From Caldithrix abyssi DSM 13497 (lineage in GTDB: Bacteria; Electryoneota; AABM5-125-24; Hatepunaeales; Hatepunaeaceae), in the NCBI GenBank assembly GCA_945865405.1, contig CAMBDS010000008.1, forward strand, positions 1 through 64,000: a DNA stretch of 64,000 nt. The letters run 5' to 3'. A program made the translations under genes and the position numbers. The notes beneath the pieces were generated by a model, which saw only the letters and a list, made by a program, of their open reading frames with translations, was not told the origin of the DNA and ran no database searches. Shown in pieces: positions 25,158 through 34,157 of this stretch. Positions within the stretch are counted from its first letter, which is position 1. Each line of letters begins with the position of its first letter.

Positions 25158-28100
25158 TTACTTGGTGAGGACTATTTTCTGAAGTTGAATAGCGCCCGCT
25201 GCCTCAAGTCTGGCAAAATATATTCCTGCGGGGAGAGATTTGCCATCGATAAGCGTTTCGTGTTCGCCTGAGGCGTAATTTCCTTCGAGGATGTTACGCA
25301 CCAGCCTGCCGGATGGCTCGAAAATGCCCAATTTTACGTGACCGGGCTCAGACAGCGAGAATTTGGTTCTTGTTGTTGAGTTGAATGGGTTTGGCGAGGG
25401 TGGGAAAAGCTGAAAGTTGAAAGAAGAAAGCTGAGAGGCGTCAGGAAGCACAAGGGTGGCTTCTGCGAAGCCGTCCGTTTCGTAGAAGAGAGGCTGTGAC
25501 AGACAGGAATGTCTGTCCTCCCCGGACGAGAATTGGAGAGTGAGAGGTTCGCCTTCGAGAGCGCCGTCGATTTCAGGGGTTGAGGGATCGTCGCCCCAGA
25601 CGGCGAGGCCGATTGTAAATTGTAAATTGTAAATTGTAGAATTAAGAGGCGACGCTCCGACGCAGAGGCCTCTTGGGGTGAAGATGCCGATTTCAGCGGA
25701 ATGGATACCGGCTTTCGCCGGTATGAGAGTGAGGAGAAGGGACATGTTCGCACCGGTAAGCGATACCGGGTGGAAGTAGGTTGAGATGGATGTGCGGTCA
25801 GCCGCGGCGGGGTCATCTTGAGGGGGAATACCACCAGCCATCTGGTTTTGTTCGACGGGATAGTTTAAGGTGACGGTCTGGTTGACCTTGATTTGATAGG
25901 CCTGACCTTCGTGCCAAGGGGGCATGTTGGAGAAATAGTCGCGACCGGGAATCATGAAGTTGCCGTTGACGTCTTTGGCAATGAGGACATTGTCGATAAT
26001 CGGAGAGATCACGTAGTTCTGACTGGCACGACTGGCAGGTAGCTGGTAGGTCGGATAGTAGGGGGCGATGTTCCAACCTTCACGGAGGGGGATGTCGGCT
26101 TGTGCATCGATGGGGGAGCCTTGCCAGACGACTTCGAGAGGTTCATCGACCAATACCATGTAGCCTTGCTCAAGGTTCCAGAACGGGATGTTGTTAAAGC
26201 CGTTACCGGGCGAGTAGAAGCGGCCGATGAAGTCTTTGAAACGCAAGACATGATGTGCGCCGTTGTTGGGGCGGCGAAGTTGGGCAAGCATGGGGATGAC
26301 TTCGGGGCCGGGGTCACCAGCGAAGAGGATCTGGTCAACAGGTGCGACGTTTAGCGAGACAAAGTTCCAGCCCTGGCGGAGAGGGATTGTCTGCTGTTTT
26401 AGGGTATTTGCTTCAAGCGAGAGAATGGTTAAGCCTTCGTTGTGCCAGATTAAAGATCCTTCCTCAACGTCGGCGACGAGTTGGTATTCCTGATCGGAAC
26501 GCGGATCGTAGCCGATGAACGACATGACTTCGCCGTCGTGGAAGTAGTCCTCGTGATCGTCATCGGCGCCCCATACGGCTATACCTTCTTGTTCGCCGCG
26601 CCAAACTGTAATTCCGCAGAGAACGCCATCAGGCGTGAATACACCGATTTCCCAGCCGGGATCGACAGGGTCGCCATCGAATTGGACGGCGGTTATTAGG
26701 AGACTATGACTGAACTCTGTCGGTTCGGGACCATCGAAAGGAGGTGGTTCGGGCGCCCACAATTCCAATCCGATTGGAATTTCCAGGTTCGAGTTGGCCG
26801 GATCGTTGGAGTCAATTGAGAGGTGTCCTTCGTAATAGCCCGGACCTAAATCAGAGACATCGAATGATAACTCTATCTCTCTTTCGGCTCCTGGTGCAAG
26901 CGACCCCTCTTCGGGAGTGATGGTCAGCCAAGGCATTGTTCCTTGAGCGAGGTAATCGAGATACCAAACGACATTGTTGAGTGCCCATCCCCATTGGCCT
27001 CGGTTTCTGTAGTTAAGGTAGGAAAAAGAGTCAGTTGTACCAGTTACCATTACACAACCGCGGCCATAGCTGTAAACAACGACGCCCGGCAAGGCTTGAC
27101 CCTCAATACCGGTGGCTATTACCTGAAACCTATCGCTGTTCTGGATGTTCTGCAATGATTGAATTGTGTATCCCGCGTGTGACCAGCTTTGCCCCCTCAA
27201 CTGTTCACCACCTTCCCAATCACAAAGATCAGCGAGGTAATTGTAGTCATCTGCACGAGGATTATTGGAGACGTTAACCCGACCGTTGGCTGACCCGGAC
27301 CTCTCACGCACGAGCCCTCCCACGTGAATTGGAGCGACGTTCCAGTTATTCGTGCCGACTCCGTGATAGAGGACTCCTCCACCGTCAACCCATTCTTCGA
27401 AGCGAGAGCGGTTGTTGTTATAGTTGGTATTAAACTCATCGGACTGATATTCCCGAATCCATATTACATCGTATTCGTCAATTGGGAAATTCTCGAATCT
27501 ATTGGAATTATATATTGTAATATCAACATCTTCCTGTTGCCAAACATCTTCCATTTGATTACCCCAGCCACCTCCATCCTTAAAGAGGCAGAAATTCGAT
27601 TCTGGAGCATCACGGAGTGGTCCAATGACGCCGCCTCTTACTCTACGAAGCCTGCGAGTATTTTCACCATCAAGTCCGGCATTGCGAGGCCCTCGAGCCT
27701 GCCGATTGTCGATATCATCAAGAGATGCAAGAATGTAGAATTCGAGATTTTCGCCGCCCTCTTGTCCTTGATTGACGATGGTCATATGCTCGACAATCGG
27801 ATCATCGAGGTATGCACGACTCAATAAATCGAAAGACTCAATAGTGACTTCGATGCGGGGGGGATCGACCTCCCAATTCCAATCATTCCCGGTCATCTCG
27901 ACATGGATGATATGTTCAGGATTTTGGGGGTCGTTGGAGTAGATATGGAGCTCGGCGCTGTACTCGCCGCCGAGCAGGTTGTGAGTGTCGATAGTGACGG
28001 TGACTAATTCTTCACCGTCGGGTTGTACTATCCCATTATCAGGCGCAACCCGCAACCAGTTGGCTTCTTCAACGCCATCATCATAGATACGAATGTTACC

Positions 28101-30791
28101 TGAGAAGTAGCCTGCCGCCCAGAGGTTATGACCATCATGAGCTACAGAGCTGTAAGGTTGTTCGGCTCGCGGGAAGACCTGAATAGGGTTCTGTGCTTCA
28201 CCTGTGCACTGCCAGTTATCAGTATCGACAGCGATCTGGTGAACCCGTCCTGTTTGGGCGTTGGTCATCCAGAGTTGACCGTCAGGATGTTTAGGAACCC
28301 ATTCCAGATTGTAGGCGACGACATTCCCGTAATATTGAGCATGGTTGCGAATAACACCTAATTGGTCGCCGAGACCACCGTGATCGGTCAATTCATAGAC
28401 GTAGATCGACATTCCGTCGTTGGGGTTGAGGAACATTAGCCAGTCATTCTCAACATCTACTGCCATGCCATAGACGGGGAAAGGCATATTGATAGCGCCG
28501 ACATTCTGGCCCTGGTCGTTATAGCGGTTGACTGTCGCGTTAGCCCAATTCGGCAGGTAGAGGAGACCTTTTGCCCAAGCGCCGTCCATGAATGGTCCCC
28601 TATTGAATCGGATTTGTTCCTCAAAGTTTTCATAGCGAGCATCATGTCCCCAGCGAACAAGATTCTGTGCACTGTAATTCGAAACCCACATGCCTTCGTT
28701 GTCCCAATCCCAGCCTATCGGCGAACAGTACTGATTGACGGCGTTGTTGCCATTGAATTGGCCAATAAGGTCGCCCGGATCGTCGCGGAAGGGTTTGGAA
28801 GCACGTCCATCGACGCTACGTAAAGCGCGCGGCACTACATCCCGGTTGGGTTGCACTTCATTTTCGATGTCGATCTCGAAACGAAGTGGGCTGCCGCCGT
28901 CGTTAGCGATGGTGATTTCGTGTTCGATGACTTCACCTTGCCAAGGGAATTCGTCGATGTCTTCACCGATGACGCGCATACGGGGAGGAAGGATTGCCAA
29001 GCCGTGAAGGGGAACTTGAACTTCGGCTTCGTCAGGGTCGTTAGTGAAAAAGGTCAGAACTCCGTCGTACTCGCCGCCATCTGCCGGGGTGAAGATCACG
29101 AGGACTTCGATCTCCTCGCCTTCGCCAAGCATAAAGTTGCCCGGTACGGCACGAAACGCCTCATTATCGGAACGGATTTCATCGATTGTCAATTCGTGGA
29201 AACCGACGTTGGAGACTTCAACGCCAATGGTGTCGGAGTCGCCTGCAAAGGTCGCTTCGTATGCCATCTCAAAGTTGATCGACTCCGGGTAACCGGCTGA
29301 TTCGTGCCATTCGGCTTCGTAGTCCCAATCAGGGCCTCTGACATCCATAGTAACGGAAAAGACCATGTTGTTGTTGTCGGGGTCGTTGGTAAGGATGTGA
29401 ACATCGGCGACGTACTCCCCGGAACGCATGTGGGTGGCGTCGAGGGTGACAACCAGATCAAGCGATCCGTTTGGTTCGACTTCACCTTCCATTGGTTCGA
29501 CGGTGATCCAATAGACTTCAGAGATTCCGTCGTCAAGTATCCAGTACGTCTCCTGATCATAACGTCCATAGATCAAATTGTCCTTGTCGTGGCCAAGGCC
29601 GTTCCGGCGATTTCTGTTGTTGTCCGGGGGGGTTTCAAGTCTGACGATCTGGTTCCGATTGACCAGTTCAAAATTTTCAAGGTCGATTTCGAGTTGGTAA
29701 AGCCATTGCCCTTCGAATTGGAGCCAAAGTTGCCCTTCGGTATGTTTATCGACCCAGGTCATGCTCCAGATTTGGTATTCTTCTATCCATCCAGGGTAGG
29801 GTCGAATGCGACCGATCAACTCGGCGTTGTCAGGATCATAAGCGTCTATGTCGAAAGCATTTTCCGCTTCGGTCAATAATATGAGGTTGTGTTCAGGTGA
29901 ACTGGTTATCGAGATCACTCCGTCGAGGAAATCAGCGAACAATCCAATTGCGTTGCCTTCGCCATCGTAGCGATGAATCTGCTCAATACCATTTTGATAC
30001 TCAATGACATAATAAATGCAATTCAACCACGTTGCACCCATCGGTGCGCCTTCCGTCCGCCAGGAGGTAACTTCTGCATAATCATCATTTGGATCGACAA
30101 CGGCACAAAGTTGTGATGTGAAACCCGTCAGCAGAAGGTATTCGTTTTCCGGGTCGTAGGCAATTCCGCCCTTATAAGAATTACCTCCTACACCCTGCCA
30201 CGAAAACTCGCCAAGCAGATCTCCTGCATCGTCGCGTTCCGGTTCGTTCATCACTTCAATGTCAACCGTGAAGCGAAGTGGGGCACCGCCATCATTTTCG
30301 ATGGTGATGACCTCACGGCGGATTTCGCCAGAATTCATTTCTACGAATAACTCGTCTATGGGAAGAATGTCGGGGGGATTCATCGCTTCAGCGACCATTG
30401 CGATGCGGAGTTCGCCGTTGTCGGGGTCGTTAGAATGGAAAATGAGGTTGGCTTCATACTCACCGGGTTCGGGGGCTTCGAAGGTGACGGTGATTTGCAA
30501 TTCTCCGCCGGGGTCAACCTCAAAATTTGTGGGCTCCACTGTGAAGACTTCATTGTCGGTGGAGGCCTCGACCTCAAGGAGTTCATCGCCAAAGTTGGTG
30601 ACGATGCCAGTCAGTTCATAAGGACCACCTGAAAAGAGTTCAGCGAAGGCATCATTCCAATTATCAGGTTGATTGAACTCAAATCCTATTGGCCAGTCGA
30701 AGTCAATGTCGGGCTGTGAGAAGGATGTAATTGGCAGGCAGATCAAGCAGAGAAGTGCGAAGAGAAAAGTGATAACTCGTGCGAATGTCAT
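25158..30791 (-). CDS. Giant secreted multidomain protein with type IX-like sorting tail
   Basis: An 1877-residue exported protein with a signal peptide (VITFLFALLCLICLPITSFSQ). It holds repeated ASH/DUF1573-like domains (for example GELQITVTFEAPEPGEY) alternating with propeller-like stretches, a domain around 1080-1290 with a flavodoxin/amidotransferase-like pattern (DVIWIREYQSDEF, GGGVLYHGVGTNNW), two GWN modules near 1510-1660, and a FlgD/type IX-like tail (PSPNPFNSTTRT) with a final QLQKIVLTK. It is very acidic and Asn-rich. Likely a cell-surface adhesin or structural protein. AAGGAC lies nine bases before the ATG at 30791. Unusually, three intergenic repeat families lie in frame inside its C-terminal part. 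Confidence 0.88.
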   Translation of the reverse strand: MTFARVITFLFALLCLICLPITSFSQPDIDFDWPIGFEFNQPDNWNDAFAELFSGGPYELTGIVTNFGDELLEVEASTDNEVFTVEPTNFEVDPGGELQITVTFEAPEPGEYEANLIFHSNDPDNGELRIAMVAEAMNPPDILPIDELFVEMNSGEIRREVITIENDGGAPLRFTVDIEVMNEPERDDAGDLLGEFSWQGVGGNSYKGGIAYDPENEYLLLTGFTSQLCAVVDPNDDYAEVTSWRTEGAPMGATWLNCIYYVIEYQNGIEQIHRYDGEGNAIGLFADFLDGVISITSSPEHNLILLTEAENAFDIDAYDPDNAELIGRIRPYPGWIEEYQIWSMTWVDKHTEGQLWLQFEGQWLYQLEIDLENFELVNRNQIVRLETPPDNNRNRRNGLGHDKDNLIYGRYDQETYWILDDGISEVYWITVEPMEGEVEPNGSLDLVVTLDATHMRSGEYVADVHILTNDPDNNNMVFSVTMDVRGPDWDYEAEWHESAGYPESINFEMAYEATFAGDSDTIGVEVSNVGFHELTIDEIRSDNEAFRAVPGNFMLGEGEEIEVLVIFTPADGGEYDGVLTFFTNDPDEAEVQVPLHGLAILPPRMRVIGEDIDEFPWQGEVIEHEITIANDGGSPLRFEIDIENEVQPNRDVVPRALRSVDGRASKPFRDDPGDLIGQFNGNNAVNQYCSPIGWDWDNEGMWVSNYSAQNLVRWGHDARYENFEEQIRFNRGPFMDGAWAKGLLYLPNWANATVNRYNDQGQNVGAINMPFPVYGMAVDVENDWLMFLNPNDGMSIYVYELTDHGGLGDQLGVIRNHAQYYGNVVAYNLEWVPKHPDGQLWMTNAQTGRVHQIAVDTDNWQCTGEAQNPIQVFPRAEQPYSSVAHDGHNLWAAGYFSGNIRIYDDGVEEANWLRVAPDNGIVQPDGEELVTVTIDTHNLLGGEYSAELHIYSNDPQNPEHIIHVEMTGNDWNWEVDPPRIEVTIESFDLLSRAYLDDPIVEHMTIVNQGQEGGENLEFYILASLDDIDNRQARGPRNAGLDGENTRRLRRVRGGVIGPLRDAPESNFCLFKDGGGWGNQMEDVWQQEDVDITIYNSNRFENFPIDEYDVIWIREYQSDEFNTNYNNNRSRFEEWVDGGGVLYHGVGTNNWNVAPIHVGGLVRERSGSANGRVNVSNNPRADDYNYLADLCDWEGGEQLRGQSWSHAGYTIQSLQNIQNSDRFQVIATGIEGQALPGVVVYSYGRGCVMVTGTTDSFSYLNYRNRGQWGWALNNVVWYLDYLAQGTMPWLTITPEEGSLAPGAEREIELSFDVSDLGPGYYEGHLSIDSNDPANSNLEIPIGLELWAPEPPPFDGPEPTEFSHSLLITAVQFDGDPVDPGWEIGVFTPDGVLCGITVWRGEQEGIAVWGADDDHEDYFHDGEVMSFIGYDPRSDQEYQLVADVEEGSLIWHNEGLTILSLEANTLKQQTIPLRQGWNFVSLNVAPVDQILFAGDPGPEVIPMLAQLRRPNNGAHHVLRFKDFIGRFYSPGNGFNNIPFWNLEQGYMVLVDEPLEVVWQGSPIDAQADIPLREGWNIAPYYPTYQLPASRASQNYVISPIIDNVLIAKDVNGNFMIPGRDYFSNMPPWHEGQAYQIKVNQTVTLNYPVEQNQMAGGIPPQDDPAAADRTSISTYFHPVSLTGANMSLLLTLIPAKAGIHSAEIGIFTPRGLCVGASPLNSTIYNLQFTIGLAVWGDDPSTPEIDGALEGEPLTLQFSSGEDRHSCLSQPLFYETDGFAEATLVLPDASQLSSFNFQLFPPSPNPFNSTTRTKFSLSEPGHVKLGIFEPSGRLVRNILEGNYASGEHETLIDGKSLPAGIYFARLEAAGAIQLQKIVLTK
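25496..25730. repeat. Three intergenic repeat families captured inside a coding region
   Basis: Within the 1877-residue gene: 25496-25524 is family K (GACAGACAGGAATGTCTGTC), encoding SGEDRHSCLSQ. 25611-25639 is the ATTGTAAATTGTAAATTG tandem tract, encoding STIYNLQFTI. 25701-25730 is family E (ATACCGGC/GCCGGTAT), encoding LIPAKAGIHS. All keep the frame. Confidence 0.88.
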
Positions 30792-30898
30792 TGTAATAAG
30801 TCCTTGTCAACGGGTAGTGAAAGGAAATCAATTTATAAAACGATAACTCTTTAAGATAATAACAATTTATCGCCGTGTCAAATACTCGACTAATATAA

Positions 30899-31069
30899 GA
30901 ACCGCCGATTTCGTGGAAAACGGCGGTTATCCGTGAAATATGAAGTGAGGCTGAAGCAAGCTTCAACACTCCAAAAGGAAAGGGGGGACTGAAGTCCCCC
31001 CTCCAAGAATAGTATGCTGGCAGGTAGTAGTGGAAAATCAGAGCGGACTAAAAGTCCGCCCTCCAAGAG
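30899..31069. repeat. Intergenic hairpin and repeat cluster
   Basis: 30899-30928 is a hairpin with arms AACCGCCG/CGGCGGTT. 30949-30973 is family B. 30980-31007 (arms GGGGGACT/AGTCCCCC) and 31040-31069 (arms GCGGACT/AGTCCGC) are family A in reverse orientation, ending CTCCAAG. Confidence 0.8.
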
Positions 31070-31078
31070 CGTACGGGG

Positions 31079-31993
31079 TCAGGCGTTGGCGGGTTCTTGA
31101 TTCGATTCAAGGACTTCGCGCAACTGGCCAAAGCGGATCAAGCGCTCAGACTCTTCATCCCAGAGGCTGAGGAACATCGTTTTGAAGCTGCTGATGAACG
31201 TCAAAGTGTGGACATCCTGGAAGTCAGGTGAAGACTCGAAAGCGCGTTGGAGGCGGTAATTTGGCACCGAAATCTTCAAGTGATGGATATGGTGAAAGCC
31301 GATGTTGCCGGTGAACCATTGGAGGACAGGGTTGAGCTTCAGGTAGCTGCTGCCGTGCAGGGCGGCTTCGTTGTAGTTCCAGTCGGTACCGCGCTTCCAG
31401 TAAGCCGGGTCGAATTGGTGCTGGACGTAGAAGAGCCAGACTCCGGCGGCGCTTGAAAGCCAATGAATCGGAAGGAAGATTAATACCATGTTGAGGAAGC
31501 CGATCCACCAACCAATCAGACCAAATGTGACGATTATCAACAGGTTTGAGAGGTGAACGTTTAGTCGTTCGCCTTTGGTTGTGTGCGCACGATCTCTAAC
31601 TACTCTATTGAAGAAAATCATTAGCAGAAATGGACCGAGGATCATGAACATGAAGGGGTTGCGATAGATACGGTAGCGAATTTTGTCAAGACGCGGCAAC
31701 GCCATGTACTCTTTGACGGTGTAAAGCGTCATGTCGCCGTGACCGCGTTTGTCGAGGTTGCCGGTCGTGGCGTGATGGATAGCGTGTTGTTTGCGCCAGT
31801 AGAAGTAAGGGATAATCGTGATATTGCTGATGAGCCAACCGACGAAATCGTTGGCACGGCGGGATTTGAAGAAGGAGTAATGTCCGCAGTCATGTTGGAT
31901 GATGAAGAGACGGGCTACAAATCCGGCGGCGAGGAGACTTAAAGCCAAAGTCAAGAAATATGATATTCGCAACGAAAAGACCATCAAAATCAC
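31079..31993 (-). CDS. Fatty acid desaturase (membrane acyl-lipid type), true start unresolved
   Basis: Membrane di-iron desaturase with all three histidine boxes: HDCGH (34-38), HAIHH (70-74) and HHIHH (234-238), plus YVQHQFD. These enzymes introduce cis double bonds into acyl chains and tune membrane fluidity. The coordinates use the GTG at 31993 (304 residues), but the frame continues upstream with family-like sequence (AAKPNLQASLGASLWQIANS) to a stop at 32164-32162. No ATG, GTG or TTG exists in that extension; CTG at 32119 or ATA at 32093 are the only near-start codons. Either a rare start codon is used or a frameshift has removed the start. Confidence 0.88.
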   Translation of the reverse strand: MILMVFSLRISYFLTLALSLLAAGFVARLFIIQHDCGHYSFFKSRRANDFVGWLISNITIIPYFYWRKQHAIHHATTGNLDKRGHGDMTLYTVKEYMALPRLDKIRYRIYRNPFMFMILGPFLLMIFFNRVVRDRAHTTKGERLNVHLSNLLIIVTFGLIGWWIGFLNMVLIFLPIHWLSSAAGVWLFYVQHQFDPAYWKRGTDWNYNEAALHGSSYLKLNPVLQWFTGNIGFHHIHHLKISVPNYRLQRAFESSPDFQDVHTLTFISSFKTMFLSLWDEESERLIRFGQLREVLESNQEPANA

Positions 31994-32249
31994 CGTCCCG
32001 ACAAAGGGGATAAAGCTGTTGGCGATCTGCCAGAGGCTTGCCCCTAAGGAAGCCTGAAGGTTGGGTTTGGCGGCGATAGTGGATATCCGATATATATTTG
32101 GATTGAAATTAGAGGTCAGCGCGGAGTGGCTGAAATTCAGGATGTAACAATAGTGATACGTTTAGTGAGGGTGATTTTGGGGACACTTAGTAAAAAAAGT
32201 GGTAAGTCAGGTGAAAATTGTTTGTAATGAATGTGAACAAGCGTTATTG

Positions 32250-32284
32250 AAAGCGAAATCCCACCCTCATTGCTGAAGGTGGGA
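32250..32284 (-). terminator. Possible terminator after the RRM gene
   Basis: Hairpin with arms TCCCACC/GGTGGGA (32259-32265 and 32278-32284). On the minus strand it is followed by TTTCGCTTTC, only moderately T-rich. Confidence 0.45.
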
Positions 32285-32308
32285 CTTCTTATCTCAATTA
32301 AGAGATTC

Positions 32309-32620
32309 TTATCTACCGCGTCCACGGCCACCGCCACCAAAGCCTCCACCACCCGAACGGGGCGGTGCGGCGTCGCGCTCACGCGCTTCGTTGACAATCA
32401 TATTGCGGCCGTCGAGGTTTCGCTCGTTCAATGCTTCGATTGCCTTTTTGGCACCGTCATCGGTGGCCATTTCTACAAAGCCGAAACCTTTGGAACGACC
32501 GGTCATACGGTCAGTGATGCAATTTGCTTCAACTACTTCGCCCTGCTCAGTGAAGAGCTTGCGAAGTTGGTCACTGTTAACAGTGAAGGCGAGGTTGCCG
32601 ACATAGAGCCTGCGACCCAT
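32309..32620 (-). CDS. RNA-binding protein with one RRM and a glycine-rich tail
   Basis: A 103-residue single-RRM protein of the bacterial Rbp type. RNP2 is LYVGNL near the N terminus and RNP1 is KGFGFVEM near residue 45; the tail is GGGGFGGGGRGRGR. Homologues in cyanobacteria and Bacteroidetes bind single-stranded RNA and are often cold-induced. The ATG at 32620 is chosen because AAGGAG lies seven bases upstream; an ATG six bases earlier is too close to it. The probable promoter at 32898-32928 would give a leader of about 270 bases, suggesting control at the RNA level. Confidence 0.92.
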   Translation of the reverse strand: MGRRLYVGNLAFTVNSDQLRKLFTEQGEVVEANCITDRMTGRSKGFGFVEMATDDGAKKAIEALNERNLDGRNMIVNEARERDAAPPRSGGGGFGGGGRGRGR

Positions 32621-32968
32621 AATCATACTCCTTAAACAATACACGTCGTCTTGGGATAGAAGGCTCTGAGACAATCGGTAGGGACCTTTGAAGGGTTCTG
32701 GCCGTTCGTGACGAAAGTACCTTGAATTTGGGATCGACGGACATTCCGTGAGCCGTTACGTATAGGGGGCGCCCTCCCCGTACTCGGACCTCAAACGGAT
32801 GACCGACCAATAATCGAACGGCAGCGTAGAAAGATGGGAAGCGATTCCCCACCCCGTGGGCGCATTTCTATCGTCGCGACCTGAAGTCTGTCAACCCTAA
32901 ATTTAGGAAGTAAATCAATCCAATCCAATCGATATGGGGAATATATTGGGAAATTTGAAAATAGGTGT
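32621..32968 (-). other. Long untranslated leader of the RRM gene
   Basis: About 350 bases without a convincing gene. It holds the probable promoter, several small inverted repeats (for example CCCAC/GTGGG at 32857-32869 inside a longer imperfect stem TAGAAA...TTTCTA at 32827-32871) and the ribosome site. It may be a structured 5' leader as in cold-shock genes, but I recognise no RNA family. Confidence 0.4.
32898..32928 (-). promoter_or_regulatory. Probable promoter of the RRM gene
   Basis: On the minus strand TTG (32928-32926), 20 bases, then TAAATTTA (32905-32898). Seven of eight positions fit TAnnTTTG. Confidence 0.45.
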
Positions 32969-33166
32969 CTAATACCGTTTTTCACGGTTGCTGTAGGCTC
33001 CGCCACCGCTTACAAAACGATAGATGCCCATCATTATGACGACGAGACCGAGAATCAAGCGTAGTCCGGTGCTGGAGGGTATTTGTGGAAATAGCCACCC
33101 GAAGAGGATGGCTATTCCAAGAGTTACGAACCCAATGGCGATGGGGATACGATACCAGTTGTTCAT
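32969..33166 (-). CDS. Small two-segment membrane protein
   Basis: A 65-residue protein with two hydrophobic segments (IPIAIGFVTLGIAILFGWLF and LRLILGLVVIMMGIYRFV) and a short basic tail. No family recognised. It follows the last tonB gene by 67 bases, with one family D palindrome between, so it may be the last gene of the exbB-tonB block. The ribosome site is weak. The membrane pattern makes a real gene likely, but it is the least certain member of the block. Confidence 0.6.
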   Translation of the reverse strand: MNNWYRIPIAIGFVTLGIAILFGWLFPQIPSSTGLRLILGLVVIMMGIYRFVSGGGAYSNREKRY

Positions 33167-33190
33167 AAGTCTTACGATTGGTAAATCAGA

Positions 33191-33218
33191 ATCTGGATCC
33201 CCGCTTTCGCGGGGATGG
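33191..33218. repeat. Family D palindrome after the second tonB gene
   Basis: Arms ATCCCCGC/GCGGGGAT, flanked by CTGG and GGAAAGCTGA. The same unit with the same flanks lies after the other tonB copy at 34099. Confidence 0.85.
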
Positions 33219-33232
33219 AAAGCTGAGAAGCT

Positions 33233-33958
33233 TTACTCAACTTTAAAGACAAAGGGGATATCGACCCAAACGCCGATTGGTTTGTGGTTTTGAAAGGCGG
33301 GGGTGAATTTCCATTTCATGATGACTTTTTTCACCTCATCTTCAAAGCCTAAGCCCTCGGGCTTTACAGCGATGATGATGTAATCCCTGATATTACCGTT
33401 CTTATCGACATAAGCGCGGGCGACAACACGACCTTGGATGCCAGCGTCACCGATATTTCTGGGGTAAGCCGGGAGGGGGTTGTTGTTCAGAGCAAGTGGT
33501 TCAAACTCTATGGCGATATACTGGTAGGGTTTGGGAATGACGTCGGGATCTTCTTCAATGATCGGCACTTCATCCCAACCACCTTCATAGGGTTCATCTG
33601 TAGCACCCAACGAAATCTTCAATTGTGCTTGGCTCAAGACCGGATTTTCGATGATAGGGTCGTCCGGTGCGGCAATTGGGATCACAGCATCCGGTGGCAA
33701 CGCGAGTTCGGGTTGACTAATCCTGACATGATCGGGAGGCTTTTGCATTTGAAGCGGTGGCAACAGAAAGACTTTCCGCCCGATCTGTTCCTTAAGGACT
33801 TCGTCATTTTGGAACAAATTGACGATAAAAGGTGCGGAGACAATCATGGCGTGCGCCAGAAAGCTGAAGAGCAAGCCCCAGAGCATGTTGGGGCCGATTT
33901 CTTTCTTTAGGTCAAACGAACCGTAACGTCCTTCTGCCAATTCTTCGTAGGAATTCAT
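33233..33958 (-). CDS. TonB-family energy transducer, second tandem copy
   Basis: A 241-residue protein with a cytoplasmic N terminus containing EELAEGRYGSFDLKKE, one transmembrane segment (LLFSFLAHAMIVSAPFIV), a proline-rich periplasmic linker and a C-terminal TonB domain (LPAYPRNIGDAGIQGRVV, VDKNGNIRDYIII, VIMKWKFTPAFQNHKPIGVWVDIP). It transmits the ExbB/ExbD proton-driven force to outer-membrane receptors. It is a tandem duplicate of the gene at 34158: both ends are nearly identical and the linker is strongly diverged. Different linkers may serve different partners. Confidence 0.88.
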   Translation of the reverse strand: MNSYEELAEGRYGSFDLKKEIGPNMLWGLLFSFLAHAMIVSAPFIVNLFQNDEVLKEQIGRKVFLLPPLQMQKPPDHVRISQPELALPPDAVIPIAAPDDPIIENPVLSQAQLKISLGATDEPYEGGWDEVPIIEEDPDVIPKPYQYIAIEFEPLALNNNPLPAYPRNIGDAGIQGRVVARAYVDKNGNIRDYIIIAVKPEGLGFEDEVKKVIMKWKFTPAFQNHKPIGVWVDIPFVFKVE

Positions 33959-34047
33959 GAGTGGCTCCAGAGTTTTGTAGATTCTTTTTTGGACCTTATA
34001 TCGGACAATGTGGGCAACGACCAGGACACTTCCAGGAAAGGCTAATG

Positions 34048-34126
34048 CTGTCAGACGAGGGCGTCTGACAGCGGATTTAGATTTGGAATTTCAGAATTCT
34101 GGATCCCCGCTTGCGCGGGGATGGAA
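34048..34126. repeat. Palindromic repeats C and D between the tonB copies
   Basis: 34048-34074 has arms TGTCAGACG/CGTCTGACA (family C). 34099-34126 has arms ATCCCCGC/GCGGGGAT (family D), with the same flanks as the copy at 33191. Confidence 0.85.
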
Positions 34127-34157
34127 AGCTGAAAAAGGCCTGGGAATCTAAAAAGTA

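Noticed and set aside
25334-25834. 166-codon minus-strand open frame
   Set aside because: It is an alternative frame of the 1877-residue gene; it has Pro/Ser-rich nonsense composition, while the main frame has a clear sorting tail.
30899-30928. Strong terminator upstream of the 1877-residue gene
   Set aside because: The hairpin AACCGCCG/CGGCGGTT lacks a T run on either strand; listed only as a hairpin.
32641-32880. 6S RNA or another known RNA in the RRM leader
   Set aside because: Some stems can be drawn, but no family signature is present on either strand.
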